From: an uncultured Cardiobacterium sp.
Lineage (GTDB): Bacteria; Pseudomonadota; Gammaproteobacteria; Cardiobacteriales; Cardiobacteriaceae
Assembly (NCBI RefSeq): GCF_938028185.1
Contig: NZ_CALJAH010000379.1
Location: 1 to 13,139, forward strand
DNA: 13,139 nt
Direction: 5' to 3'
The notes under the pieces: model-generated
Seen by the model: only the letters and a program-made list of their open reading frames with translations
Told to the model about the DNA's origin: nothing
Databases searched by the model: none
Part shown: positions 1-7,056 of the stretch, piece by piece
Layout of the letters: the number at the start of each line of letters is the position of its first letter
Numbering within the stretch: the first letter of the stretch is position 1
Program-made: the position numbers and the translations under genes

Positions 1-537
1 GGCGGCGCGCGGGTAGGTCGAGGTGCCGCCGATGCCGATGTAGCCGCCTTGCGCGAGGATGCGCGCCAGTTGTGCGTCCGAGCCGGTGAAGCTGTGGATG
101 ATAAAGCGCGGGTTGCCGCCGCGTTTCAAGAGGTGCAGCACGGCGTCGAGCGATTTGCGCGCGTGCAGCAGTAGCGGCAATTGGTAGCGACGGGCGATGT
201 CGATTTGCGCGGCAAAGGTGGCGCGTTGTGCGGCGCTGTCGCCGTTCAGGAAGTCGAGGCCACATTCGCCGATGGCAACGGTTGGCTGGTTTTGGATTTG
301 GCTTTCGAGCGCGTGCAGGTCGTCGTCCTGGTGTTCGTCCTGGTAGAGCGGGTGCAGGCCGTAGCTGGCATAGACGCCGGGCAGGGCGGCGCAGCGGGCG
401 ACGTCCACCCAGTGCGCGCGCGTGGTCGCGGCGATGACGATGCGGGCGACGCCTGCGGCTTGGGCTTCGGCGGTGATGATCGCCGGGTCGTCAAACCAGT
501 CGAGGTGGCAATGGCTGTCGGTGTAGCGGAGGGGCAT
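1..537 (-). CDS. TatD-family metal-dependent hydrolase, YjjV-like (partial, 3' end outside window)
   Basis: The first 179 residues of a TatD-family (COG0084) TIM-barrel hydrolase are present; the family includes metal-dependent nucleases. Metal-ligand motifs appear in the expected order: the HxH pair in DSHCHLDWF (His9, His11), Glu91 in IGECGLDF, His125 in LLLHARKS and His148 in IIHSFTGS. The last metal Asp would lie beyond the left edge. The stretch IGIGGTSTYPRA at 167-178 resembles E. coli YjjV more than TatD itself. Start: the ATG at 535-537 begins MPLRYTDSHCH, the usual spacing from start to HxH. No clear Shine-Dalgarno precedes it. The gene lies 87 nt downstream of galE on the same strand, but a shared function with the glycan genes is not implied. 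About one third of the protein is missing; there is no frameshift in the visible part. I am sure of the family, less so of the subfamily. Confidence 0.9.
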   Translation of the reverse strand, partial: MPLRYTDSHCHLDWFDDPAIITAEAQAAGVARIVIAATTRAHWVDVARCAALPGVYASYGLHPLYQDEHQDDDLHALESQIQNQPTVAIGECGLDFLNGDSAAQRATFAAQIDIARRYQLPLLLHARKSLDAVLHLLKRGGNPRFIIHSFTGSDAQLARILAQGGYIGIGGTSTYPRAA

Positions 538-583
538 GGGTTTGGGGCGTGTTGGGAGCAATGGGCAGTGAGGTATGCGGGCA

Positions 584-623
584 AACCCCACTCCCGGTTT
601 TCTCTCCTCTGTGGGGAGGGGTT
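584..623. repeat. Imperfect inverted repeat between galE and the TatD-family gene
   Basis: AACCCC (584-589) pairs with GGGGTT (618-623), and TCCC (592-595) with GGGA (614-617), leaving a 2-nt bulge and an 18-nt loop. A T5 run (622-626) follows on the plus strand, where no gene ends. On the minus strand, which would be needed for galE, only TTTG follows. It could be a weak galE attenuator or a dispersed GC-rich repeat; I cannot tell which. Confidence 0.3.
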
Positions 624-624
624 T

Positions 625-1638
625 TTAGCGATACCCCATCGGGTTTTTTTGTTGCCAGCGCCAGGTGTCGGCGACCATGTCGTCCAGGCTGCGCGTCGTC
701 CGCCAGCCCAGCTCGCGCGCGGCTTTGTCCGGGTTCGCCCAGAAGGCGGGCAGGTCGCCCGCGCGGCGCGGTGCGAACTGGTAGGGGATGGTTTTGCCGC
801 AGGCTTTTTCATAGGCGTGCAGTACGTCCAGCACCGAGCGCGGCGTGCCGCTGCCGAGGTTCCAGGTGAAGACGCCGGTTTTGCCGTCGATGCCTTGCAG
901 CGCCTTGACATGGCCTTCCGCCAAATCCATGACGTGGATGTAATCGCGCAGGCAGGTGCCGTCCGGGGTGTCGTAGTCGTTGCCGTAGATGGAGAGGCGT
1001 TCGAGGCGGCCAACGGCCACTTGCGAGATGTAGGGGACGAGGTTGTTGGGGATGCCTTGCGGGTCTTCGCCGATGTCGCCGCTTGCGTGCGCGCCGACCG
1101 GGTTGAAGTAGCGCAACAGCGCTACCGACCAGTCACAGTCGGCGTGGGCGGTGTCGCGCAGGATTTGTTCGATCATGACTTTGCTTTGCCCGTAGGGGCT
1201 GCTCGGCACGCCAACCGGCAGGGTCTCGCGGTATTCGCGTTCGCCGCCCGCTTCGCCGTAAACGGTCGCCGACGAGCTGAAGACGATGCGCTTCACCCCC
1301 GCCGCCGCCATTGCCTGAAAGAGGGTGATGGAGCCGCCGACGTTGTTTTCGTAGTACGGCAGGGGCTTGGCGACGCTTTCGCCGACGGCTTTGAGTCCGG
1401 CGAAGTGGATGACGGATTTGACCGGGTAGCGGGCAAAGAGGGCGTCGAGCGCGGCGCGGTCGCGGATGTCGCCTTCGATGAAGGTCGCCGTTTTGCCTGC
1501 CAGTGCGCCGACGCGGCGGATGGATTCGGCGGAGCTGTTAACAAGGTTGTCGAGGACGAGGACGTCATGGCCTGCCTGCAAGAGGACGAGGACGGTGTGC
1601 GAGCCGATGTAGCCGGCACCGCCGGTGACGAGGATCAT
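625..1638 (-). CDS. galE: UDP-glucose 4-epimerase
   Basis: This is a cytoplasmic NAD-dependent short-chain dehydrogenase that interconverts UDP-glucose and UDP-galactose. The protein has 337 residues (E. coli GalE has 338). The Rossmann fold starts at once with GGAGYIGSH (6-14). SSSATVYGE (121-129) holds the catalytic Ser123, and YGQSK (149-153) holds Tyr149 and Lys153, the same numbers as the E. coli Tyr and Lys. RYFNPVGAH and LRDYIHVMDLAEGH are typical family blocks. The ATG at 1638 is preceded by AGGAGA six nt upstream, which fixes the start. It is the last gene of the polysaccharide cluster, 136 nt beyond the sugar-phosphate transferase, and would supply UDP-Galp both for direct transfer and for the mutase Glf. 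It could be read from the operon promoter or from one in the gap; I see no convincing promoter there. No oddities. Confidence 0.97.
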   Translation of the reverse strand: MILVTGGAGYIGSHTVLVLLQAGHDVLVLDNLVNSSAESIRRVGALAGKTATFIEGDIRDRAALDALFARYPVKSVIHFAGLKAVGESVAKPLPYYENNVGGSITLFQAMAAAGVKRIVFSSSATVYGEAGGEREYRETLPVGVPSSPYGQSKVMIEQILRDTAHADCDWSVALLRYFNPVGAHASGDIGEDPQGIPNNLVPYISQVAVGRLERLSIYGNDYDTPDGTCLRDYIHVMDLAEGHVKALQGIDGKTGVFTWNLGSGTPRSVLDVLHAYEKACGKTIPYQFAPRRAGDLPAFWANPDKAARELGWRTTRSLDDMVADTWRWQQKNPMGYR

Positions 1639-1644
1639 GTGTGG

Positions 1645-1650
1645 TCTCCT
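1645..1650 (-). promoter_or_regulatory. Ribosome binding site of galE
   Basis: AGGAGA on the minus strand, six nt before the ATG at 1638. It is the strongest Shine-Dalgarno among the minus-strand genes here; several genes of the operon have none and probably depend on translational coupling. Confidence 0.8.
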
Positions 1651-1690
1651 GTTGTTGTGGGTTTGAGGGGTTGGTTGTGTGCGTGTTGTT

Positions 1691-1759
1691 GTAGGGTGGG
1701 GCTTGCCCCACCGTGAAATTCAATGTGTTTGGTTATGGGTGGGTCAAGACCTGCCCTAC
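1691..1759. repeat. Double-hairpin palindromic repeat in the galE-transferase gap
   Basis: A 69-bp unit is bounded by GTAGGG (1691-1696) and CCCTAC (1754-1759). Inside are two hairpins. The first is GGTGGGG (1695-1701), CTTG loop, CCCCACC (1706-1712), a perfect 7-bp stem. The second is GGGTGGGT (1737-1744), CAAG loop, ACCTGCCC (1749-1756), 8 pairs counting two G-U wobbles. The two halves resemble each other. The architecture fits a dispersed intergenic palindrome. Only one copy is in the window, so the repeat status is inferred. It may also modulate mRNA decay or readthrough into galE. Confidence 0.55.
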
Positions 1760-1774
1760 GGTGATGACGCGGGG

Positions 1775-3169
1775 TTATTGGGCATTGCGGTCATGGAAGA
1801 CGCGCAGGGCGGTGAGGAAGATGATTTTCAGGTCAAGCCACAGCGACCAGTTGTCGATGTACCACAGGTCGTAGTTGATGCGTTCTTCGAGGTCGGTGTC
1901 GCCGCGCCAACCGTTCACTTGCGCCCAGCCGGTGATGCCCGCTTTCACCATGTGTTTTTGCATATAGCCGGGGATTTCGTTGCGGAATTGGGCGACGAAT
2001 TGCGGCCGCTCCGGGCGCGGGCCGACCACCGACATTTCGCCTTTGAGGACGTTCCAGAATTGCGGCAGTTCGTCAATGCTCAGGCGGCGCAGCAGGCGGC
2101 CAAGCGGGATGGTGGGTTTGTCGCCCGCACCGCCCCAGGTCGCGCCGCGTTGTTCGTTGTCGGTCGGCATGGTGCGGAATTTCAGGATGTTAAAGACTTC
2201 GCCGTTCCAGCCAACGCGCGCCTGGCGGTAGAAGATGGGGCTGCCCGCGCGGCAGCGTATCCACAGGGCAACCGCCCCCAAAAGCGGCGCGAGCAGGATG
2301 AGGGCGACGCTGGCGATGATTTTGTCTTCCAGCCATTTGGTCAGGCGTTTGCGCCCGTGCATCGGCGAGATGCTGATGTCGAGCGCGTAGTGGCCGACAA
2401 CGTAGGAGCCCTGGTAGTTGATGAGGCGGAAGCTGCGCAGGTCGGGGATGTAGCGGATGTTGGCGGTGCTGTAGCGCAGGGCGTCCAGGATGTCGCCGAC
2501 GGTGTCGCCTGCGGTCAGCGGCAGGCAGATCCAGATTTCGTCGCAGGGCGGTTCGCCGTCGCGCGCGGGGTCGTAGCGGCGCACGTCGTCCACCTGGTTG
2601 AACAGTGCTTCGTCGGCATCAAGCAGGCGGATTTGCCGCACGAGGTATCCGGCGAGCGGGTCGCGGCGGATGGAGCGGTAAACTTCGCGGCAGGTGGCGT
2701 GGTTGCCGATGAGGGCGAGGCTGCGCGTGTTGTGTCCGGCGGCGCGCAGGCGGCTGAGCAGCCAGTAGGCGGTGATGCGGCTGATGAGGCAGAGGGCGAA
2801 GGCGGTACTGAGCCACAGGCCGAACCAGAAGCGGGAGAAGTGGTGTCCGGCTTTGGTGAGGTAGAGGTAGCCCGCAATCATCCCGGCGAGGTAGAGAAAT
2901 CCCTGGATGAGGCGCAGCAGCAGCGGCGCGCGCAGGGCGCCACGCCAGGAGCGGTAGACGCCGCAGGCGCTCAGCACGAAGACGGCGGCGAGCGCGGAGA
3001 GGGTGGTCATCCACTGGTAGCGTTCCCATTGCCAGATGGGGTAGCCGAAGTATGCCCAGAAGGTGATGGCGCCGGCGAGGTAGGTGTTGGCACCGTCGGC
3101 GCATTTGGCCAGCCAGTGCATATAGGGCATGACGCCGTTGCGCGCGTTATTCGGGTGCGGATGCATCAT
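1775..3169 (-). CDS. Polyprenyl-phosphate sugar-1-phosphate transferase, WcaJ/WbaP type (glycan chain initiator)
   Basis: This integral membrane enzyme would move a sugar-1-phosphate from a UDP-sugar to undecaprenyl phosphate, the first step of polysaccharide assembly. The protein has 464 residues. Four hydrophobic segments lie at about 28-46, 55-73, 86-104 and 114-132. A soluble nucleotide-binding-like domain (about 148-260) follows, then the catalytic domain with a re-entrant helix near 284-305. Visible signatures are YRQARVGWNGEVFNILKFRT (314-333), SIDELPQFWNVLKGEMS (364-380) with the catalytic Asp366-Glu367 pair, VVGPRPE (381-387), and GITGWAQVNGWRGDTD followed by NWSLWLDLKIIFLT, which match the WcaJ subfamily. 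The sugar may be Gal-1-P given galE and glf nearby, or Glc-1-P as for WcaJ; sequence does not decide. The start ATG at 3169 overlaps the preceding gene by 23 nt; the ATG at 3130 (Met14) would begin just after it. Neither has a Shine-Dalgarno. Confidence 0.92.
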   Translation of the reverse strand: MMHPHPNNARNGVMPYMHWLAKCADGANTYLAGAITFWAYFGYPIWQWERYQWMTTLSALAAVFVLSACGVYRSWRGALRAPLLLRLIQGFLYLAGMIAGYLYLTKAGHHFSRFWFGLWLSTAFALCLISRITAYWLLSRLRAAGHNTRSLALIGNHATCREVYRSIRRDPLAGYLVRQIRLLDADEALFNQVDDVRRYDPARDGEPPCDEIWICLPLTAGDTVGDILDALRYSTANIRYIPDLRSFRLINYQGSYVVGHYALDISISPMHGRKRLTKWLEDKIIASVALILLAPLLGAVALWIRCRAGSPIFYRQARVGWNGEVFNILKFRTMPTDNEQRGATWGGAGDKPTIPLGRLLRRLSIDELPQFWNVLKGEMSVVGPRPERPQFVAQFRNEIPGYMQKHMVKAGITGWAQVNGWRGDTDLEERINYDLWYIDNWSLWLDLKIIFLTALRVFHDRNAQ

Positions 3170-4115
3170 GGTATTGTTCGATGATGGCGGCGGGGTCGCG
3201 CGTCAAATCCTGGCGGATGCCGTCGCGCACCGCCTGCCACCAGAGGCGCAGGTACAGGCGCTTGGCGCGGTAATGGCGGGCGGCGGCGAGCCAGATGAGC
3301 GCTTTCAACAGGGCGACGGGGTAGAACCACGCGCCTGCCGCCATGCGGTAGATGAGCAGGCCGTTGCGGTAGGTGAAGTAGGCTTTCCACATCGGGTGGT
3401 AGCCGCGCCGCGCGCTCTGGAAGGTGGAGCAGTCGTGAATGAAGCGCACCGCAGGAAGAAAACAGTGTCGCCCGCCGTGTTTGCTGAGGTTCAGGGTGTA
3501 GAGGATGTCGTCGCCGTAGATGAATAGTCCCGGTTCGGGCAGCGGCAGGCGGCGTACCCAGTCAGCGCGGACGAAGTAGCCGACGAAAGATGAGCTGTCA
3601 ATCGGCAAGGCGTCGTGCGTATGGTAGGCATGGTCTGCGACGTGGAAGGCGCCGCGGGCGCGGTCGCTGAAGACGCCAAGCGCGGTGCGCAGCAGTTTGC
3701 GCGGATGCCAGAAGGGGTTGTAACTGGGGCGGTTCATTTCGCAGATGCTGCCGTCGGGGTAGTAAACGGCGGCAGCGGCGCTGTCGCAGTCGCTGAGGTC
3801 GGCGGCGGCAAATTGGCGCAGCGCGTCGGGCGCGGGGAAGGCGTCGTCGTCGTAGCAGAGCAGCCAGTCGGGGTTGAAGTGTTCCAGCGCTGCCGCCATG
3901 CCGAGGGCAAAGCCGCCCGCGCCACCGGCGTTGTGGTCGTGCAATATCAGGTGCAGGCGCGGGTCATCGCATTGTTCCAGCCATTCGCGGCTGCCGTCGG
4001 TCGAGGCGTTATCAACGACGACCACGCCCGCGAACGGCTGCGCCAGCGTCGCCGCCAGCGTTTGCAGCAGCGCGTGGCGGCGGTTGTGGGTGACGATGAC
4101 GGCGACGATGTTCAT
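3147..4115 (-). CDS. Glycosyltransferase family 2 (candidate galactofuranosyl- or rhamnosyl-type transferase)
   Basis: A 322-residue GT-A fold transferase using a nucleotide sugar at the cytoplasmic face of the membrane. The N-terminus MNIVAVIVTHNR and VVVDNASTDGS (32-42) bind the nucleotide. LLCYDDDAFP (85-94) carries the Asp89-Asp91 metal motif. FIYGDDILYTLNLSKHGG (198-215) holds the acidic catalytic-base region. The C-terminus (about 243-300) is basic and aromatic and may form amphipathic membrane contacts. The start lies 3 nt after the glf stop with no Shine-Dalgarno, so translation is probably coupled to glf. Its place directly after the UDP-galactopyranose mutase gene suggests UDP-Galf as donor, which is inference. 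It is the only glycosyltransferase apart from the initiator in this window, so it may add several residues, or other transferases lie elsewhere. The GT2 assignment is firm; donor and linkage are not known. Confidence 0.88.
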   Translation of the reverse strand: MNIVAVIVTHNRRHALLQTLAATLAQPFAGVVVVDNASTDGSREWLEQCDDPRLHLILHDHNAGGAGGFALGMAAALEHFNPDWLLCYDDDAFPAPDALRQFAAADLSDCDSAAAAVYYPDGSICEMNRPSYNPFWHPRKLLRTALGVFSDRARGAFHVADHAYHTHDALPIDSSSFVGYFVRADWVRRLPLPEPGLFIYGDDILYTLNLSKHGGRHCFLPAVRFIHDCSTFQSARRGYHPMWKAYFTYRNGLLIYRMAAGAWFYPVALLKALIWLAAARHYRAKRLYLRLWWQAVRDGIRQDLTRDPAAIIEQYHDASAPE

Positions 4116-4118
4116 CTG

Positions 4119-5267
4119 TCAGATGTCGCAATAAAAGACCGGTACGCGCGCGCCGCTCTTGCGGGCGGCGAGGTAGCCGCGTGCCGCATCGAGCGCTTCG
4201 CGGATGGTGACGTCCATGTCGAGGTAGCGGTAGGTGGCGAGCCGCCCGATGAAGGTAACGTTTTCCAGCGCCTGCGCGGCGCGGACGTAGTCGGCGAGCA
4301 GTTGTTGTCCGGCGGTGAGGCGGATGGGGTAGTACGGCAGGTCATCTTCGCCACAAGCGCGGCTGTATTCCCGGTAGCACACGGTTTTGTCGTGCGTTTC
4401 CCACGGCGCGAAGTGTTTGTGTTCAGTGATGCGGGTATAGGGTATGTCCACGTTGCCGTAGTTCATCACCGCCGTACCCTGGTAGTCGCCGTCGGCAGTG
4501 AAGCGCTCGAAATCGAGGGTGCGATAGCCGAGGCGGCCCAATTGGTAGTCGAAGTAGCCGTCCAGCGGCCCGCTGTAGAAGGTGTGCGCGTAGGCGGTGC
4601 TGTCGGCGCGCTGATAGCGGGTGTTCAGGCGCAAAGTAATCGCCGGGTGCTCCAGCAGCGCGGCGACGATGGGGGTGTAACCGTCTTTCGGCATGCCCTG
4701 GTATTGGTGGAAGAAGTAGTTGTCGTTGTAGTTGAAGCGTACCGGCAGCCGCTTGAGGATGCTCGCGGGCAATTCGCGCGGCTCGCAGCCCCATTGTTTT
4801 TGCGTGTAGCCCTTGAAGAAGGCCTCATACAGTGCGCGGCCAACGAATTTCAGCGCCTGCTCCTCGAAGTTTTGCGGCTCGGTGATGCTGTTGTCGGCTT
4901 GCGCGGCAATGAAGGCGCGTGCTTCGTCCGGGCGCATCGCCTTGTCAAAGAACTGGTTGATGGTGTGCAGATTGACCGGGAGCGAGTACACCCGCCCGTC
5001 CACCGTGCTTTTGACGCGGTTGGTATAGGGCATCCATTCGCCGAAGCGCTGCATCAGCGCCCAGACTTCGGCGTCGTCGGTGTGGAAGATGTGCGGGCCA
5101 TAGATGTGCACCATCACCCCGGTTTCGCCATCGCGTGCGCTATGGCAGTTACCGGCGACGTGGGCGCGCGATTCGATGACGTCCACCGCCAGCCCCGCTT
5201 CGGCCAGGGTGCGGGCGATGACCGCGCCGGAGAATCCGGCGCCAACAACGAGGATTTTTTCTTTCAT
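4119..5267 (-). CDS. glf: UDP-galactopyranose mutase
   Basis: This cytoplasmic flavoenzyme converts UDP-galactopyranose to UDP-galactofuranose, the donor for Galf in O-antigens and other glycans. The protein has 382 residues (E. coli Glf has 367). The FAD-binding motif VVGAGFSGAV lies at 7-16, followed by VIESRAHVAGN (30-40). IYGPHIFHTDD (55-65), EQALKFVGRALYEAFFKGYT and QKQWG (157-161) are mutase blocks. LPVRFNYNDNYF (174-185) with Arg177 and PYTRITEHKHF (276-286) with Arg279 correspond to the two arginines that clamp the UDP-sugar diphosphate. The start ATG at 5267 overlaps the upstream ATPase stop by 4 nt (ATGA) and has GGAG eight nt upstream. The gene sits between the exporter and the transferases, which predicts a Galf-containing exported glycan. 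The reaction needs reduced flavin; no reductase is encoded nearby. No missing key residue. Confidence 0.96.
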   Translation of the reverse strand: MKEKILVVGAGFSGAVIARTLAEAGLAVDVIESRAHVAGNCHSARDGETGVMVHIYGPHIFHTDDAEVWALMQRFGEWMPYTNRVKSTVDGRVYSLPVNLHTINQFFDKAMRPDEARAFIAAQADNSITEPQNFEEQALKFVGRALYEAFFKGYTQKQWGCEPRELPASILKRLPVRFNYNDNYFFHQYQGMPKDGYTPIVAALLEHPAITLRLNTRYQRADSTAYAHTFYSGPLDGYFDYQLGRLGYRTLDFERFTADGDYQGTAVMNYGNVDIPYTRITEHKHFAPWETHDKTVCYREYSRACGEDDLPYYPIRLTAGQQLLADYVRAAQALENVTFIGRLATYRYLDMDVTIREALDAARGYLAARKSGARVPVFYCDI

Positions 5268-5992
5268 GGGTGCGTCTCCAGGGTGTTTTGTTCTTCGCGG
5301 ATGAGTTCGCCGTGTTCCAGAAATATCATGCGGTTACACAGGCGTTGGGCGAGGTTGAAGTCGTGCGTGGCAAAGACGAGGATGCCCGCGTTTTCGATGA
5401 AGCGCATCAGCCGCGCTTCGGCTTTTTGCCGGAAGGCTTCGTCGCCGACGCTCATCCATTCGTCCATGAGGATGATTTCCGGGCGGATGCTGGTCGAGAT
5501 GGAAAAGGCGAGACGCAGCACCATGCCGCTGGAATAGGTACGCACCGGCATATTGATGAAGTCGCCCAGCTCGCTAAATTCGACGACTTCGTCAGTAATC
5601 GCCTCAATCTGCTTCGGCGATAGGCCGAGAAAGAGGCCGCGCATGCGGATGTTTTCAAAACCGGTCGCCTCGCCGTCCATGCCGAGCATCGCGTCCAGCA
5701 GGCTGGTCACGCTGCCTTCAACCGCAATGCTGCCGCGTGTCGGTGCATAGACCCCGGCGAAGACGCGCAACAGCGTCGTTTTGCCGGAGCCGTTATGACC
5801 GATGAGCGCGACCCGCTCGCCTTCGCGGATGTCGAGGGTGATGTGTTTCAGCGCTTCAATTTCGGCAAAACCCTTGCGGAAGCTGCTGAGGCCGCCACCC
5901 GCGGCCGCCTTGAACACGGTTTTCTTGAAGGAGCGCTGGTGCGCGTCGAATACGGGGAAGGTCACGCAGACATCGTCTGCCTTGATATACAT
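5264..5992 (-). CDS. wzt: Polysaccharide ABC exporter ATPase (Wzt/KpsT-like, short form)
   Basis: This is the nucleotide-binding subunit of an ABC exporter that moves lipid-linked polysaccharide across the inner membrane, 242 residues. Motifs: Walker A GHNGSGKT (65-72), signature YSSGMVLRLAF (153-163; SSGM in place of SGGQ is normal for polysaccharide exporters), Walker B IILMDEW (173-179) and the H-loop ATHD (208-211). The N-terminal extension (about 10-45) ahead of the core is typical of Wzt and TagH relatives. The protein stops right after the nucleotide-binding domain, so the C-terminal carbohydrate-binding domain of Wzt proteins that read a chain-terminal cap is absent, as in the Klebsiella galactan exporter. 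The start lies 3 nt after the permease stop, and its end overlaps glf by 4 nt. Capsule export (KpsT) is the alternative; Glf and the initiator point rather to an O-antigen-like glycan. Confidence 0.93.
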   Translation of the reverse strand: MYIKADDVCVTFPVFDAHQRSFKKTVFKAAAGGGLSSFRKGFAEIEALKHITLDIREGERVALIGHNGSGKTTLLRVFAGVYAPTRGSIAVEGSVTSLLDAMLGMDGEATGFENIRMRGLFLGLSPKQIEAITDEVVEFSELGDFINMPVRTYSSGMVLRLAFSISTSIRPEIILMDEWMSVGDEAFRQKAEARLMRFIENAGILVFATHDFNLAQRLCNRMIFLEHGELIREEQNTLETHP

Positions 5993-5995
5993 CTT

Positions 5996-6787
5996 TTATA
6001 ACCAGTAAGTGATTTTCTTGCGGGTGAGCGAGAAGACCCACATGGCCAGCGCCGTGCCGCCGAGGGCGAAGGCGGCGGCGACCTGCCAGTACAGCGGCGC
6101 GGGCATGATGCCCAGCACCGGGTCGCGCAAGAGGGTGATAAGCGAGGTAAAGGGGTTCATCTGCGCGATGTGCAGCCGCCCTTCCGGCAACTGGTTCAGC
6201 CGCCAGATGATGGGGGTGACGAAAAACAGCAGCGTTACAATGCTTTGAATGACCGGCATCATGTCGCGGAAGCGGGTACAGAAAATGGCGATGATGAGGC
6301 CGAGCCAGAGAATATTGACGGAAACCAGCACAAAGGCGGGCAGCAACCAGAAAATATTGCTGTTGATGCCAAGGCCGAGGAACAGCATCACGAACGGATA
6401 AATCAGCAGGTTGTGCAGCAAAATCAGCAGTTGCCGGTAAAAGACGCGCATCACCAGCGCCGACAACGGCAGATAGGATTGCTTCAGAATGTGCTCGTTG
6501 GCGGTAAAGGTTTCCGCATATTCGCTGATGGAGCCGGCGATGAATGCCCAAAAAATAAGGCCGAGCGCCAAATGCGGCACAAATTCCGCCAAATCGGTGG
6601 AAAACAGCGCGCCATAAAGCGGCCCCATCGCCGAGACCGTGACCGCCATGCTGAGCGTAATCCAGAACGGCCCCAGGGTAGAGCGGCGATACTTCAGGCG
6701 AATATCCTGTCGCGCCAGCGATTGCCACAAACGAAAACCGGCAATGCCTTGCCGGATATCCGTCCACGCACCCCCCGTGTTCATCAT
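5996..6787 (-). CDS. wzm: Polysaccharide ABC exporter permease (Wzm-like, ABC-2 family)
   Basis: This is the membrane subunit that forms the export channel with the ATPase encoded next to it, 263 residues from the ATG at 6787. About six hydrophobic segments can be drawn at 39-61, 71-92, 112-140, 145-171, 176-195 and 233-254. The block RQDIRLKYRRSTLGPFW (26-42) just before the first segment is the hallmark of Wzm and related exporters. Start: two adjacent ATG codons (6787 and 6784) place this block at the usual distance from the N-terminus. An in-frame TTG at 6796 has GAGG nine nt upstream and may be the true start (266 aa). A farther ATG at 6844 lies in the promoter region and is less likely. 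It is the first gene of the minus-strand operon, divergent from tRNA-Leu. No CDS oddities. Confidence 0.92.
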   Translation of the reverse strand: MMNTGGAWTDIRQGIAGFRLWQSLARQDIRLKYRRSTLGPFWITLSMAVTVSAMGPLYGALFSTDLAEFVPHLALGLIFWAFIAGSISEYAETFTANEHILKQSYLPLSALVMRVFYRQLLILLHNLLIYPFVMLFLGLGINSNIFWLLPAFVLVSVNILWLGLIIAIFCTRFRDMMPVIQSIVTLLFFVTPIIWRLNQLPEGRLHIAQMNPFTSLITLLRDPVLGIMPAPLYWQVAAAFALGGTALAMWVFSLTRKKITYWL

Positions 6788-6809
6788 TTTAATCAAGATA
6801 TAACGCCTC

Positions 6810-6863
6810 GTTATAAGGGGAAAAGAAACGGCGCAATTATCCATATTTGCCGCGGCGACGCAA
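6810..6863 (-). promoter_or_regulatory. Candidate promoter region of the polysaccharide operon
   Basis: Two sigma-70-like options read leftward. The first is a -10 GATAAT (6836-6841) with -35 TTGCGT (6858-6863) at 16-nt spacing. The second is a -10 TATAAC (6810-6815) with a poor -35. The AT-rich block 6781-6845 contrasts with the GC-rich surroundings. Either would give a short leader before the permease gene. This is motif matching only. Confidence 0.4.
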
Positions 6864-6887
6864 TCGCCATTTGGACACCCGTCCGTC

Positions 6888-6916
6888 TTGCATTTCCCCA
6901 GGGGCTATGCTTAAAT
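6888..6916 (+). promoter_or_regulatory. Extended -10 promoter of tRNA-Leu
   Basis: The -35 is TTGCAT (6888-6893), the spacer is 17 nt, and the -10 is TTAAAT (6911-6916) preceded by an extended TGC (6908-6910). A GC-rich discriminator (GCGCCGC) follows, as expected for a stable-RNA promoter under growth-rate or ppGpp control. The tRNA begins 10 nt after the -10, so the 5' leader would be only a few nt. Confidence 0.6.
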
Positions 6917-6926
6917 GCGCCGCTTT

Positions 6927-7011
6927 GCGAGAGTGGCGGAACTGGTAGACGCACTGGATTTAGGTTCCAGCGGGGCAACCCTTGAGAGTTCGAGTCTCTC
7001 CTTTCGCACCA
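6927..7011 (+). tRNA. tRNA-Leu (anticodon UAG)
   Basis: A class II tRNA of 85 nt including an encoded CCA. The acceptor stem pairs GCGAGAG (6927-6933) with CTTTCGC (7001-7007) with one G-U pair, followed by ACCA (7008-7011). The anticodon arm CTGGA-TTTAGGT-TCCAG gives anticodon TAG, which reads CUN leucine codons. The long variable arm folds as GGG-GCAA-CCC, the leucine identity feature. The T arm is GAGAG-TTCGAGT-CTCTC. The D arm contains GGTAGACGC as in E. coli leucine tRNAs. It lies 55 nt before tig, so the tRNA and tig may share a primary transcript. Confidence 0.96.
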
Positions 7012-7056
7012 CGGTTTCCATTCATTATTGAGCGGCTCGCCGCAGTTTCATTTATC

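Noticed and set aside
584..623. Strong galE terminator
   Set aside because: The stem is interrupted, the loop is long, and the T run lies on the wrong side for the minus-strand gene. Kept only as a low-confidence inverted repeat.
181..3184. Plus-strand open frames of about 500 codons opposite the TatD-family gene, galE and the sugar-phosphate transferase
   Set aside because: They are antisense shadows of proteins with clear catalytic motifs. Their translations are Val/Ala/Gly/Asp-rich with no homology I recognise.
3615..5537. Plus-strand open frame of about 640 codons across the GT2, glf and ATPase genes
   Set aside because: It crosses three well-supported minus-strand genes and has no domain or ribosome site. 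It is a composition artefact of the opposite strand.
6837..6845. DnaA-box-like TTATCCATA
   Set aside because: A single box with one mismatch and no cluster or AT-rich unwinding element. More likely part of the operon promoter region.
7032..7043. Terminator between tRNA-Leu and tig
   Set aside because: GCGG-CTCG-CCGC gives only 4 bp and the following T tract is broken, too weak to call.
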